From assembly GCA_963575745.1 (NCBI GenBank), contig CAUYUJ010017965.1, positions 67,400-131,399 of the forward strand: a stretch of DNA of 64,000 bases, read 5' to 3'. Made by a program: the position numbers and the translations under genes. The notes below the pieces were generated by a model. The model saw only the letters and a program-made list of their open reading frames with translations, was not told the DNA's origin and ran no database searches. Shown piece after piece: positions 1 to 11,305 of this stretch. Within the stretch, counting starts at the first letter, position 1. Every line of letters begins with the position of its first letter. Origin of the DNA: Prorocentrum cordatum. Taxonomy: Eukaryota; Sar; Dinophyceae; Prorocentrales; Prorocentraceae.

Positions 1-336
1 AAACGTCACACGCTTGAATCTACTGGACGCCGAACACATGGGACGCACCACCAATAACATTGCTAACTTCTTTCATCAGTTCATCTCACTGCCCGTTGGT
101 AACCCCGCGGGTTGCTGCGCTCATCGCACGCGCCCAGGTCAAATGCCAACCCGAGCGTTCAGCACGGTCACGCAAACAGACGAGCATGCATCCGTCACAC
201 GCGCATGAACTGCCGTTTGCCCCTTTCAGAAAACTCCAACCGCTGTCTCGCCTGTGCCAAATGCTTCGGGCGTCTGCACATCATGGTTGACTTACCACTC
301 GGCGATGTCATCGCTCGTGCCTACTGTATTTTTCAA
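1..336. other. no supported gene
   Basis: I see no convincing coding or repeat structure. All six frames have frequent stops. It may be more of the decayed retrotransposon that begins near 560, because the reverse-transcriptase part of a Copia-type element would lie on this side, but I find no recognisable motif. Confidence 0.4.
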
Positions 337-361
337 TATATATGTATATATATATATATAA
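337..361. repeat. TA microsatellite
   Basis: Alternating TATA run with one G interruption. A C run of about 20 bases follows near 431-450. Confidence 0.8.
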
Positions 362-899
362 GAAATGCGACCGCCCTCGCCCCATCAGCAGGTAGCCCCC
401 CGGGGCGCACGTCCCCGCTCAGCTGATCTGCCCCCCCCCCCCCCCCCCCTAACTGCCAGAGCGGCAAATGGCGCCGCCCCTGGCGTCGGCTGCATCTCTG
501 CGCGCGGCTGCTTTTCCTCCTCTCGTCCGAACCCAGCCCAGCCAGTCTATTCGCTCCCGATCTCCTGATCCCCAGCCCCTCTCCACGCGTCATGCATTTC
601 ACGATTTAGCAAATCTCTCTGACCATCGCATGACCTAATCCCATTCTCTCCTAGCTTGCCCCTTCGTCCGATGATGTCAACTGTCAGCGGGGGGAGGGGT
701 TGCCTGTCGGGCGCGCGCAGCATTGTTCTCGGCACCCTTTGTCGTCGCATTGCTCTACGCTTTCTGAACGCCCATTGCGATAAGATCTGGAACTCTGACT
801 CTCCCGCTGGAGACAGGCGGCCTAACCCCCCCTGGGGGGCCGCCCCTGCCCGAGCGGCGCCGACGCAAGCCGATCCTGGACATGCGGGTCGTCCTGTTG

Positions 900-1709
900 C
901 AACCACTCAGCGACTCAGGATCAGCACTCTGCGCCGCGCGGCCTGCGGCTCGCGCCCCCCCTGACTACGGCTGCGCAACAGAGGCATCCAAGCGTAGACT
1001 CCGTCGCAATGAATTCGAACTTTCTGACTGCAAGACCCCTTGCCAAAACTGGACTCGCGCTGACCACGGCGCCGCGTTCGGGCCCCCTCAGGATCGGAAC
1101 GGTCACACTCGCATCAACGACAGCCCCAGCTGCGAGGGGGCCCGGCTGCCAAAGCGGGATCGCCATGTCGGCCACCTCGTCGATGTTCCGCCGCCCCTCC
1201 TCTCTGCGCCGTCGTTTTGTTCTGAATTCCTGCAATGTGATTTCCCCCTTGCTGCGCCTCAATAATCAGTTCCTGGCTGAGGTCGCCACTGCCCAAGAAC
1301 GCTCAGCTTGCCGACCTGGCTTCCAATTCCCCCCCTGCTTTCTCGCCCGGGCTCGGAGACGCATGGCGCGCGCGCCACGGCGAGGCAGCTCGCTGCCAAA
1401 CTCTCGCCTGGCGAACCCCTCGCGCGCGGCCCCCCCCCCCCCGCCAGTTCCCAACGCGAACATATTCAGAGCCGATTGCGCGCGCGACGCGGGCCTCGGC
1501 ATCGCGGAATGAGTCTCTCCGAGCTCTGTCTTGCACTGGTTGGCTAACTCACTTACAACGGCCCTCTCGACCCCCCCGAAAGCGCGCGAGCTGCCCGGAG
1601 GGCAAATAATTTGAACGCCCATGTCTAGACCGCACATTCCTCTGGCAGCCTCGTTAAGAACCGCGACGGGGGGCCCGCCGTCGCTTTGAAGCACGGCCCC
1701 GCCGCGCAA
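900..1709 (-). pseudogene. integrase core remnant (Copia-type Pol)
   Basis: Near the upstream end (about 1690) the frame reads VLQSDGGPPVAVLNEAA, which fits the integrase pattern QSDGEPA with the second catalytic Asp. About 35 residues later, PPGSSRAFGGVERAV fits the SSQSNGVVERAV pattern that carries the catalytic Glu. Next comes a stretch like the LNMFALG...REFGSELPRRG block that follows the core in dinoflagellate elements, then an Arg-rich segment (QEFRTKRRRREEGRRN). A stop near 1266 and a frame change split it into two open parts (1266-1709 and 921-1262). In the living enzyme this domain joins element cDNA to host DNA. This copy cannot make an intact protein. Assignment rests on motif spacing, not alignment. 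Confidence 0.6.
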
Positions 1710-1859
1710 AACAGAAAGGAAGAAGAAGAAGAAGAAGAAGAAGAAGAAGAGTTGTTATACTAAAAAATAAACACCAAAAAAAGAAAGACAAAAACACAGA
1801 CAAACAGCGGAACGCTCTGCCCCAAATTAACTCAGCGCCCCTACAACGCGCGACCAGCA

Positions 1860-2560
1860 CTGCATCCTTCTAGATCATCCAGATTATTCACTCTCACTTC
1901 AGCTCTGCTTAGCCGCGCGCATTCTGCGGAGATGTAGGGCAACCCGGTTTCTCTCAAAGACCTCCTTTGGATCGAAATATTACCCCGGCCCCCCTTCAAC
2001 GCGGCGGGGTGCGCCAACTTCGGCGAGGAAGACCTACGGCGCTGCAGAATTCAACCCCCTCGCTACTTGGTATAAACTCAGATTGCGCTCTCGTGGACAT
2101 ACCCGCCTCTTCTGTCGTAGACGATCCACACCTCACTTAACTCGACCTCCCCATTCCCATCGCCTCCTTCATCGCCGCCCCGCCCTGAAATACCATGCGC
2201 CCGCGCGGGGACCGCGGGCTCCCTGGCGGACGCAAAGGAAGATGTCCTTCGCGAGGACCCCCCGCCACGGGAAACCCTCGCCGCCCGCCATTTCCCGGGC
2301 CCCCGCTGGGGCCCGGACCCCCTGGACCTGCCGGCACTCTGATCGAACTGCAGCGCGACGCCTCGACCATGCACTGCCACACGCTGACCTGAGGTTCCGT
2401 GGCCCAATGCATCTGGAGGCGCGCCCAATCACGTCTCGATCTAGCACTATACGGCCCCCTGCCTCGACCTCTCCCCGGCCGAACCTAAGACCTTCTTAAC
2501 ACCTGCCACATGGATGGGCACGATCACTGCGTCCCCCTTGTCGCCATCCCCTGCGACGAT
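1860..2560 (-). pseudogene. middle of the decayed element
   Basis: Only short protein-like stretches remain on the minus strand, the clearest being EVWIVYDRRGGYVHESAI, ending in TGA at 2078. The G/P-rich sequence between 2170 and 2430 may be a linker or later repeat growth. Placed with the retrotransposon by position only. Confidence 0.3.
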
Positions 2561-4310
2561 CCTACCCGCGCTCCTCGACAGCCGCCCCGTTGGCTACACT
2601 ATATTGTCTGCCAGCTGGGGATGCTTGCGAAGGCGCCGCTGGGCCGCGGGACCCCGGGCCCCGCGGCCCCGCTGCGCTGCGCGCACAGGGTCCAACGTCA
2701 CAACCACCGCTTCGCATTGTCCCTGGTTGCCTTTCCAGACATTGCGACAATTTCGGGGTCGTTGCCAAACGCTGCCACTACCTGAACACCTGCACGTTTG
2801 CGCTGCCAACTGATCCACCATGGCCCTCCAGCCAATGCCTCGTTTCGCCGGCCTGCTCCGCTTCGCGCGTCTATCACAAAAGGCCGCCATGCACCCTTTC
2901 TTGCAGCGATTGCATCATTCTATGTCAGCCATGGGAACGAAGGCCCTGCGGCCCCATCCTCCTGGGCCTTTTCCCGCCGCAATTGGTTCCTTTCCTTGGC
3001 TTTTTCCTTCGTTGCAATGCCTATCAATCATCTGTCTCCCTTTGTATCCCACTTTGGAATTGTTGCTGGTTCCTCCTCCCTTTCTGCAGTTCGCAGCTGC
3101 GCGGCCGAACTAACTACACTTGTAGTATTTAGGGTGTGTTCCAACTCTCGTTCGCCATTGCCAACGGCATGTACTGCTTCTCTACACCTTATGATACCTC
3201 GCTCTGTCCCCAATTAGTTTCGGGCTCACCAAGAACCGTCTTCGTCAACGTTTCCTTCCGGGTTTCAGCCCTCACGCGCATCCCAAACATTAGCATTATC
3301 CGCATTTGCTCCGCTCACCCCACCAAAATCCACGGCGTCGTTTTCTTCTGGAAGCGCCCGTTCTTCTCTGCGAGCGCCCAATCTACGCACTCGACATAGA
3401 GCGCGAGCGAAGTTGGCATGTTGAAACATTCCTGGCGCCACCCCTCGAAACAGTCGCCGTACTTCTGTAACGTTCCCACCAGGGCAATTCATTCTTCAAA
3501 CTGCGTCGCCACATCGTTTGTGTTCTTCGCACTGTCTGGATTCATAGATGAATTTATTCTGGCCGACAACGCAACGCCTGCGACTGCCGAGGGCGAGTTC
3601 TGTATCTTTCAATACGCGTTCAACGCGTCTCCTTCGCGCAGCCGTTTGGGCCCCCCTGGCTGCTACTCGGGCCTCACGTGTTATTCAAAATGTTTAACAA
3701 TATGTTGTTAGTACCCCCATCTTGTTCAGTGTATTCTGCGGCTGGCAATTCTCCATGTGGGATTCGGGTCACGTTGCCATCATCTTCCTCATGCAGAGTC
3801 CGGTCCATGGCTTCAAGCTTACACACTCGGTTCTCGAATATTATGCGATAGGTCGGGTTAACTTACGCTGGAGCGTTCAGCAGCTTTTCGCTCCACTCAC
3901 GGAATTAAACTTTGTTTCCCCGAAACCTTTCTAGTGCTGCATAGCCTTGTATGCGCTGACTGGTTTCAGTCTTCCTCCGCCTGTCCGTTCCTGTATTATG
4001 CCAGTGGTTCGGCAATGTTGATACTATGATCCATCGTCTTCTTCTGAACTATTGTCTGATATTCTGAATGCTCATCTCTCAACTTCAACGTAGTTGCCTC
4101 CCCCTCTGCATACATGCTGCGACTGACGCTGTTCAACCATAGCGAGTTCATTTTCTGGGCCATGAACAATAAACCATAACTTCCTTCCTTCGTTCGTAAC
4201 TGCCCTGACCCGTGCTGCCGTGTCTATATGTATGGAGCCTCTCATGCATGCAGTATTGGATCCCAAGGCAAATTCCACATAACCGTAATATCCTCAATCG
4301 TGTGCGGCCT
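2560..4310 (-). pseudogene. upstream part of the decayed retrotransposon, domain unknown
   Basis: Several long minus-strand stretches read like real protein but are broken by stops. From about 4300 to 3910 one frame runs through stops at TGA, TAG and TAG. From about 3890 to 3670 another frame includes ENRVCKLEAMDRTLHEEDDG. From about 3660 to 3130 a third includes YGDCFEGWRQECFNMPTSLA and is broken by TGA twice and TAA twice. From about 3110 to 2680 a fourth includes VVAAFGNDPEIVAMSGKATR. Amino-acid content is balanced, unlike the repeat translations elsewhere. I infer Gag and the start of Pol from position upstream of the integrase. It could instead be a dead host gene. Confidence 0.45.
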
Positions 4311-4593
4311 GGGCTCAAACAGAATCATTGGCTACGATGTTTGAGGTGTGTGTGTGTGTGTTAATTCTGGGAGTGGATCTCCTGGATGTGCTGGAGCCGC
4401 TGCTGCGGCTGCCGTTGACATCGTTCCGCTATCATGCGCATTTCAATTTCACGAGAACGCATCGACTATATGTGTTGAACAAGTGGGGGTCAACGCACGC
4501 TCCACTTGATCACTTGGGCCAAACGGCGTCGGTAGCGACATCCGTCTGACTAACTCCTTAGCTTATCCAGCTCACCCAGTCGGAACGCAACAC

Positions 4594-4880
4594 TCCTTCC
4601 TCCTCATCCTCCTCCTCCTCCTCCTCCTCGTCCTCCTCCTCCTCCTCCTCCTCCTCCTCCTCCTCCTCCTGCTACTTTTCCTCCTCCTCCTGCTCCTCCT
4701 CCTCCTTGTCCTCCTCCTCCTCCTCCTCCTTTTCCTCCTACTCCTCATCTTCCTCTTCCTCCTCCTCCTCCTCCTCCTCCTCCTCCTCCTCCTCCTCCTC
4801 CTCCCTCCTCTCCTCTCCTCCACCCTCCGGGCTCCTCCTCCTCCTCCTCCTCCCTCCTCCTCCTACTCCTCCTCCCTCGC
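4594..4880. repeat. TCC microsatellite, 290 bp
   Basis: Long imperfect TCC run (GGA on the other strand) with occasional TTC, TAC and TGC. Its translations (poly-Ser, poly-Leu, poly-Arg, poly-Glu) are not genes. Confidence 0.95.
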
Positions 4881-4912
4881 CCACGGGAAAGTTTCTGGCC
4901 GCGTGCTCAAAA

Positions 4913-4985
4913 CACCGCCATGGGCGCAAAGCTCTCCTCCCAAAACCTCGTGCACTCGCGCTGGTCCAGGCTCCGCCTGGAGGGC
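4913..4985 (-). CDS. possible terminal exon of the WD40 gene
   Basis: A short minus-strand frame reads SLDQRECTRFWEESFAPMAV and then reaches a TGA after one Phe. It is balanced in composition and lies on the 3' side of the WD40 exons. It does not match a WD40 repeat, so it could be the tail of that protein or chance. Confidence 0.25.
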
Positions 4986-5020
4986 CTCAGAGCGGGGCAG
5001 GGCAGGCGGGGCTGGCCCTA

Positions 5021-5180
5021 GGGAACGGAACAATGGTATAAACATAAAGCTCGGCGGTCCGCGAGGATTCCTCGGATCGGTGTTGGGCTCCCCTCCAGCG
5101 CCGCCGAAGGGGTTCCTGCGCGGATCCGAGGAATTCGCACGGACAGCCGCGTTTTTTATGTTATGTCATTGTTTGTTCCC
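5021..5180. mobile_element. TIR element, family B copy 1
   Basis: A 160 bp foldback. The left arm starts GGGAACGGAACAATG and the right arm ends CATTGTTTGTTCCC; the arms pair for about 55 bases with few mismatches. Further copies are at 28203-28397, 48441-48583 and, partial, 30865-30920. It contains no gene and sits just downstream of WD40 exon E, so it is probably intronic. Confidence 0.8.
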
Positions 5181-5242
5181 CTGTGCCAAGCCCACGCTTC
5201 TGCAGCCCCCTCTGCCCAAACCCCCTTTTGGAGCCCTCCAGT

Positions 5243-5434
5243 CCACACGCGCACGCTGTTGTCCGTGGCGGTCACGACACTCGCGCCGTCGGGCGAGAAC
5301 GCGACCGAGCGGACGTCCTCGTCCGTGCAGGCGAACTCCTGGTTGCACCTGCCGGACTGCGCGTCCCAGACGCGGGCGTGGCCGTCGGCGGAGCCCGTCA
5401 CGACGCTGGCGCCGTCCGGCGAGAACGCAACGGA
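5243..5434 (-). CDS. WD40-repeat protein, exon E (two repeats)
   Basis: Encodes SVAFSPDGASVVTGSADGHA then RVWD, and a second repeat SVAFSPDGASVVTATDNS then VRVW. Each is the C and D strand part of a WD40 blade with the usual closing Trp-Asp or Trp-Thr. WD40 blades build a beta propeller used as a protein-binding platform; the partner cannot be told from sequence. The exon begins right after the inverted-repeat end at 5435. The exon upstream on the minus strand ends in GHLDCVW, so splicing gives the consensus GHLDCVWSVAFSPDG. GC-ending codons dominate. Confidence 0.8.
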
Positions 5435-6160
5435 CCTGAGGGGCAACGGTAGGGGGGGATTGGCACAGGGGGGGAAACATTGAACTGGAAGCGGCGATAC
5501 ATCGCCGACAGATCGGCGATAGGCTCATGATGGCAAGTCCCCGCGTTCCTGGGCAGGTTGGGCTATCGGGCCCCTTTCGGCGATCAGTAAGCGATTGGAG
5601 GTCGATGCATCCCCACTATGCCTATCCCCGTGCTGGGCGGTTTTCGTGCCATAACTCAGTTTTCCGTTCGGGACGATCCCAGCAACCCCGGAACGCCCTC
5701 GACGAGGCGCGGCCGCTGGTCAGCATCCCGACGCTGGAGAGCCGCCTGGAGCCGACGCAAGAGTCCGAAAGCATCAAACTTTCGACGCCCTGCGCGAGCC
5801 GCGGCGCGCAGTGGACGCCCCATCCCTATCCCCCCCTATCGTAGCCCCTGAGGACCACACGCAGTCGAGGTGACCGTCGAGGACCACAGCAAAACCCTCG
5901 AAACCCAAGAAACCCAGGGCACCCTGGAGGCAAGCAGGGCGTTTCTTGGCATGGGCCCCCACTGTATGCCTATCTTTAGGTCGGGCCTGTCCCCCTACAG
6001 GCGGAGTTTGGGCGAAAAAAATACCTTGTAAAAGATTCAAAAACAATCCAAAAATACTCCAGGAATCGTCCCAAACTATTGTTTGACTATTTTTGAACAC
6101 TCCTCCTGTAGAGAGACAAGCCCGACTTAAGCCTATCCCCCCTGTTGTTGCCCCTGAGGA
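5435..6160. mobile_element. TIR-bounded intron between WD40 exons D and E (family G plus family A)
   Basis: The left end CCTGAGGGGCAAC and the right end GTTGCCCCTGAGG are inverted repeats, continued inward by GGTAGGGGGGGATTGGC against GCCTATCCCCCCTGTT. GGACC occurs at both borders. A third copy of the inverted end closes at 5853, so one family G element is 5435-5853. The sequence after it repeats 32 bp of exon D (5844-5875 equals 6150-6181). A family A element sits at 5976-6130. A related family G copy is at 48965-49190. Removing 5435-6160 joins the WD40 frame cleanly. Confidence 0.75.
5976..6130. mobile_element. TIR element, family A copy 1
   Basis: 155 bp, starting TTAGGTCGGGCCTGTCC and ending GACAAGCCCGACTTAA. 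The arms pair for about 25 bp including the CTACAGG core, and the centre is A-rich. Other copies: 28001-28196, 35255-35418 and two left ends at 29167-29345. Confidence 0.85.
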
Positions 6161-6347
6161 CCACACGCAGTCGAGGTGACCAGCGAGGACGCACCACAGG
6201 CGGTGGCAGCTGTCCGAGCACCACACGCAGGCGCTCCCATCCTCGGAGCAGCTGGCCGCCAGGCGACCGACCGGCGACAGCCTCGCGGCGCTCACTGCGC
6301 AGCTGTGGCCAGCGAAGGTGGCCGCGCACGAGGCATCCGCCGTACTC
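6161..6347 (-). CDS. WD40-repeat protein, exon D
   Basis: Encodes the residues STADASCAATFAGHSCAVSA, then ARLSPVGRLAASCSEDGSAC closing in VW, then CSDSCHRLWCVLAGHLDCVW. This is one full blade (GH ... SP.GRLAASCSEDGSACVW) and the start of the next (AGHLDCVW). It joins exon C upstream (TTAKVW plus STADAS) and exon E downstream. Residues are ordinary for the family. Exon borders are inferred from the repeat consensus and the flanking duplications, not from GT-AG signals. Confidence 0.75.
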
Positions 6348-6365
6348 CAGACCTCGGCCGTCGTG
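6345..6365. repeat. 21 bp exon-sequence duplication, right copy (minus strand order)
   Basis: CTCCAGACCTCGGCCGTCGT here matches CTCCAGACCTTGGCCGTCGT at 11431 with one change. The two copies bound the 5.1 kb intron that carries the tandem array. It looks like a target-site duplication or a duplicated exon end. Confidence 0.7.
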
Positions 6366-9300
6366 CCCTCCTCCTCCTCCTCCTCCTCCTCCTCCTCCTC
6401 TTCCTCCTCCTCCTCCTCCTGCTCGTCCTGCTGCTGCTCTTTCTACTGTTATTGCTCCTGTTTCTTATACGATAGCCTTGCCCAGTTTTCCCCGTGGCCC
6501 CTTCGGCGCGCCGCTTACATCTCCAGCCCACAGCCACGATGACTGAACCTGTTTTTGTGGCAGGCCTGACATCGAAACCCTCGCAACGAAGGCAAAGCTG
6601 GGCATTCGAGGAAACTGGTCCGCGTAGATGGCCGGAGCTCGGCCTTCCTGCCGTTCCGGGCGCGGCAGCTGTCTGTCAGTCCTGGTATCCTGTGGGAACC
6701 AGCTTTGGCTTGGATGGCCAGCCCTGTCGGTTGACGGGCGTTGGCATCCACAACCTCGAGCCTAGAGCTGAGATGCCCGCCCCTGTCAACAGGGGACTCA
6801 TCGGCATCCTACCCTCACAACGAGGGCATAACAAGGCAGCCGAGGAACTTGGTCCGCCTCGATGGCCGAAGCTCGGCCATCCTGCCGTTGCGGGCGCGGT
6901 AACCTGATGCCACTACGGGTATCCCGAGGCATGTACCCTCACGTCGAGTGGTACGGGGCTAAGGCACCCCTTAAGCCATATCATTTCAAGTCCTCCTCCT
7001 CCTCCTCCTGCTGCTCCTGCTCCTCCTCCTCCTCCTCCTCCTCCTCCTCCCCCCTCCTTGGTCCGCGTAGATGGCTGGAGCTGGGCCATCCTGCCGTTCC
7101 GGGCGCGGCAGCTGTCTGCCAGTCCTGGTATCCTGTGGGAACCAGCTCTGGCTTGGATGGCCAGCCCTGTCGATTGACGGGCGTTGGCATCCACAGCCTC
7201 GTGACTAGAGCTAGGAAGCCCGCCCCTGTCTCCAGGGGACCCTGCGGCACCCTGCCCTCACAACGAGGGCAAGAACAGGCACCCGAGGAACCTGGTCCGC
7301 ATAGATGGCCGAAGCTCGGCCATCCTGCCGCTGTGGGCGCGGCAACTGCATGCCACCACTAGGATCCCGTGGGGGCCAGATTTGGCTTGGATGGCCACCC
7401 TTGTCGATGGCCAGGCGCTGGCATCCAAAGGCGGCGCTCCGAAGGGGGCAGGAAGGCGGGCCTAGGCTCCTTAGATGGGCTGACGGGCGTTGGCATCCAC
7501 AACCTCGAGCCTAGAGCTGAGATGCCCACCCCTGTCAACAGGGGACTCATCGGCATCCTACCCTCACAACAGTTGCGGGCGCGGTGCCCTGATGTCACTA
7601 CGGGTATCCCGTGGCATGTACCCTCACGTCGAGTGGTACGGGGTTAAGGCGCCATATCATTTCAAATCCTCCTCCTCCTCCTCCTCCTCCTCCTCCTCCT
7701 CCTCCTCCTCCTCCTCCTCCTCCGCCTCCTCCCCCCTCCCTGGTCCGCGTAGATGGCCAGAGCTCGTCCATGCTGCCGTTGCGGGCGCGGCAGCTGTCTG
7801 CCAGTCCTGGTATCCTGTGGGAACCAGCTCTGGCTTGGATGGCCAGCCCTGTCGGTTGACGGGCGTTGGCATCCACAACCTCGAGCCTAGAGCTGGGATG
7901 CCCGCCCCTGTCAACAGGGGACTCATCGGCATCCTACCCTCACAACGAGGGCATAACAAGGCAGCCGAGGAACTTGGTCCGCATCGATGGCCGAAGCTCG
8001 GCCATCCTGCCGTTGCGGGCGCGGTAACCTGATGCCACTACGGGTATCCCGAGGCATGTACCCTCACGTCGAGTGGTACGGGGCTAAGGCACCCCTTAAG
8101 CCATATCATTTCAAGTCCTCCTCCTCCTCCTCCTGCTGCTCCTGCTCCTCCTCCTCCTCCTCCTCCTCCTCCTCCCCCCTCCTTGGTCCGCGTAGATGGC
8201 TGGAGCTGGGCCATCCTGCCGTTCCGGGCGCGGCAGCTGTCTGCCAGTCTTGGTATCCTGTGGGAACCAGTTCTGGCTTGGATGGCCAGCCCTGTCGATT
8301 GACGGGCGTTGGCATCCACAGCCTCGTGACTAGAGCTAGGAAGCCCGCCCCTGTCTCCAGGGGACCCTGCGGCACCCTGCCCTCACAACGAGGGCAAGAA
8401 CAGGCACCCGAGGAACCTGGTCCGCATAGATGGCCGAAGCTCGGCCATCCTGCCGCTGTGGGCGCGGCAACTGCATGCCACCACTAGGATCCCGTGGGGG
8501 CCAGATTTGGCTTGGATGGCCACCCTTGTCGATGGCCAGGCGCTGGCATCCAAAGGCGGCGTTCCGAAGGGGGCAGGAAGGCGGGCCTAGGCTCCTTAGA
8601 TGGGCTGACGGGCGTTGGCATCCACAACCTCGAGCCTAGAGCTGAGATGCCCACCCCTGTCAACAGGGGACTCATCGGCATCCTACCCTCACAACAGTTG
8701 CGGGCGCGGTGCCCTGATGTCACTACGGGTATCCCGTGGCATGTACCCTCACGTCGAGTGGTACGGGGTTAAGGCGCCATATCATTTCAAATCCTCCTCC
8801 TCCTCCTCCTCCTCCTCCTCCTCCTCCTCCTCCTCCTCCTCCTCCTCCTCCCCCCTCCCTGGTCCGCGTAGATGGCCAGAGCTCGGCCATCCTGCCGTTG
8901 CGGGCGCGGCAGCTGTCTGCCAGTCCTGGTATCCTGTGGGAACCAGCTCTGGCTTGGATGGCCAGCCCTGTCGGTTGACGGGCGTTGGCATCCACAACCT
9001 CGAGCCTAGAGCTGGGATGCCCGCCCCTGTCAACAGGGGACTCATCGGCATCCTACCCTCACAACGAGGGCATAACAAGGCAGCCGAGGAACTTGGTCCG
9101 CATCGATGGCCGAAGCTCGGCCATCCTGCCGTTGCGGGCGCGGTAACCTGATGCCACTACGGGTATCCCGAGGCATGTACCCTCACGTCGAGTGGTACGG
9201 GGCTAAGGCACCCCTTAAGCCATATCATTTCAAGTCCTCCTCCTCCTCCTCCTGCTGCTCCTGCTCCTCCTCCTCCTCCTCCTCCTCCTCCTCCCCCCTC

Positions 9301-10470
9301 CTTGGTCCGCGTAGATGGCTGGAGCTGGGCCATCCTGCCGTTCCGGGCGCGGCAGCTGTCTGCCAGTCCTGGTATCCTGTGGGAACCAGCTCTGGCTTGG
9401 ATGGCCAGCCCTGTCGATTGACGGGCGTTGGCATCCACAGCCTCGTGACTAGAGCTAGGAAGCCCGCCCCTGTCTCCAGGGGACCCTGCGGCACCCTGCC
9501 CTCACAACGAGGGCAAGAACAGGCACCCGAGGAACCTGGTCCGCATAGATGGCCGAAGCTCGGCCATCCTGCCGCTGTGGGCGCGGCAACTGCATGCCAC
9601 CACTAGGATCCCGTGGGGGCCAGATTTGGCTTGGATGGCCACCCTTGTCGATGGCCAGGCGCTGGCATCCAAAGGCGGCGCTCCGAAGGGGGCAGGAAGG
9701 CGGGCCTAGGCTCCTTAGATGGGCTGACGGGCGTTGGCATCCACAACCTCGAGCCTAGAGCTGAGATGCCCACCCCTGTCAACAGGGGACTCATCGGCAT
9801 CCTACCCTCACAACAGTTGCGGGCGCGGTGCCCTGATGTCACTACGGGTATCCCGTGGCATGTACCCTCACGTCGAGTGGTACGGGGTTAAGGCGCCATA
9901 TCATTTCAAATCCTCCTCCTCCTCCTCCTCCTCCTCCTCCTCCTCCTCCTCCTCCTCCTCCTCCTCCGCCTCCTCCCCCCTCCCTGGTCCGCGTAGATGG
10001 CCAGAGCTCGTCCATGCTGCCGTTGCGGGCGCGGCAGCTGTCTGCCAGTCCTGGTATCCTGTGGGAACCAGCTCTGGCTTGGATGGCCAGCCCTGTCGGT
10101 TGACGGGCGTTGGCATCCACAACCTCGAGCCTAGAGCTGGGATGCCCGCCCCTGTCAACAGGGGACTCATCGGCATCCTACCCTCACAACGAGGGCATAA
10201 CAAGGCAGCCGAGGAACTTGGTCCGCATCGATGGCCGAAGCTCGGCCATCCTGCCGTTGCGGGCGCGGTAACCTGATGCCACTACGGGTATCCCGAGGCA
10301 TGTACCCTCACGTCGAGTGGTACGGGGCTAAGGCACCCCTTAAGCCATATCATTTCAAGTCCTCCTCCTCCTCCTCCTCCTGCTGCTCGTCCTGCTGCTG
10401 CTCCTTTTCCTGCTCCTCCTCCTCCTCCTCCTCCTCCGCCTGCTCCTCCTGATCCTCCTCAATTTCTTCT
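6366..10470. repeat. intronic tandem array, 1.12 kb higher-order unit
   Basis: Unit boundaries can be tracked by TCATTTCAAGTCCTCC-like words at 6984, 7658, 8107, 8783, 9226, 9902 and 10349. The spacing alternates about 675 and 447 bp, giving a higher-order unit of 1119-1125 bp repeated three times plus partial units at both ends. Copies differ at only a few sites. Each unit carries TCC tracts and smaller repeats around GCGTAGATGGCCGGAGCTCG. Open frames of 166-180 codons recur once per unit (for example from 6862, 7987 and 9106), but they read through the TCC tracts and look like by-products. Confidence 0.9.
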
Positions 10471-10474
10471 CCTA

Positions 10475-11305
10475 TAAATAACTTCTCCCTGTCGCACCCC
10501 GAAACCAGTTTTTCAGGCGGGCTGGGCGTTTCGCCTGAGACTTTCTCACCATTTACGATTCTGAAGCTTAAGAATTGGCAACAGCTTCACAGATGGGGGG
10601 CGGGTCGTTTTCAAAATGTGGCTCTCGCCATAGCGCGGCGCACATTCGTTTGTAAAGTGTGCAAGAGTTTCACGGATTGAAGGCGGTTCCTGGCGCACAT
10701 TCGTTTTTGAAAATGTGCAGGAGTTTCACGGATGAAGGCGGCTCCTTTTCAAAATGTGGCTCTCGCCTTAGCGCCGCGTACATTCTTTTTAATAGTTTAC
10801 AAGAGTTTTACGGATTGAAGGCGGGTCATTTTCACAATGTGGCTCTCGCCATAGCGCGGCGCACGTTCTTTCCAAAAATGTGCAAGGAGTTTGACGGATT
10901 GAGTGCGGTTCATTTTCAAAATGTGGCTCTCGCCTTAGCGCCGCGCACATTCGTTCTAAAACTCTGCAGGAGTTTCAAGAATTCCCATCATCAACGTACC
11001 AGAAATAGCGCTTTGGAATGATTCAGGCTTGTGCTGGTGCAGGTTACGTTGATTCTCTGTGTTGAAGTCCTAGGAATGGCATTCTGGCACGATTCAGGAT
11101 CGTCAAGACGCAACAGTCAGGTTGATCCATGGCGTTGGAATCCCGAGAACAATGTTTTGGCATGCTTCAGGGTCTTCAAACGACTGTCTTCCAACGAGGC
11201 AGTTCCATCAGTGAAAATGAACAGTTGTAAGAGGCCTATGAAAAGGGAGCTTGCAGGGAGGGTTTACTCCAATATCGTTGATGACTCTTGGGTTTACACT
11301 GGTCC
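10475..11305. repeat. dispersed repeat, family H copy 1
   Basis: Starts TATAAATAACTTCTCCC and ends TTTACACTGG next to a TCC tract, as does copy 2 at 29690-30662. Inside are about four tandem units of roughly 90 bp (GTGGCTCTCGCC ... CAAGAGTTTCACGGATTGA) followed by a unique 300 bp tail with CCAGGAATGGC. Degenerate relatives are at 34170-34510 (reverse orientation), 38670-39190 and 42005-42280. No coding evidence. Confidence 0.8.

Larger units (their letters stand above)
560..4310 (-). mobile_element. decayed Copia-type LTR retrotransposon (Gag-Pol remains)
   Basis: Read on the minus strand, this stretch has protein-like sequence in shifting frames with many in-frame TGA, TAG and TAA codons. 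The downstream half matches the integrase region of Ty1/Copia-like elements (separate entry). The upstream half is presumably Gag and early Pol, but I cannot name its domains. After the integrase, near 930-1020, a motif with GCLCC followed by a late E-C pair resembles the C-x2-C patch that follows the integrase in many dinoflagellate Copia copies. No long terminal repeats were seen and the reverse-transcriptase domain is missing or outside the window. A GAA run at 1718-1751 interrupts it. Decay is extensive, so this is an old copy. Confidence 0.6.

Noticed and set aside
6862-10276. Recurring 166-180 codon plus-strand frames
   Set aside because: They repeat once per tandem unit, pass through TCC tracts, and both strands are equally open. 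The array lies in an intron of a minus-strand gene.
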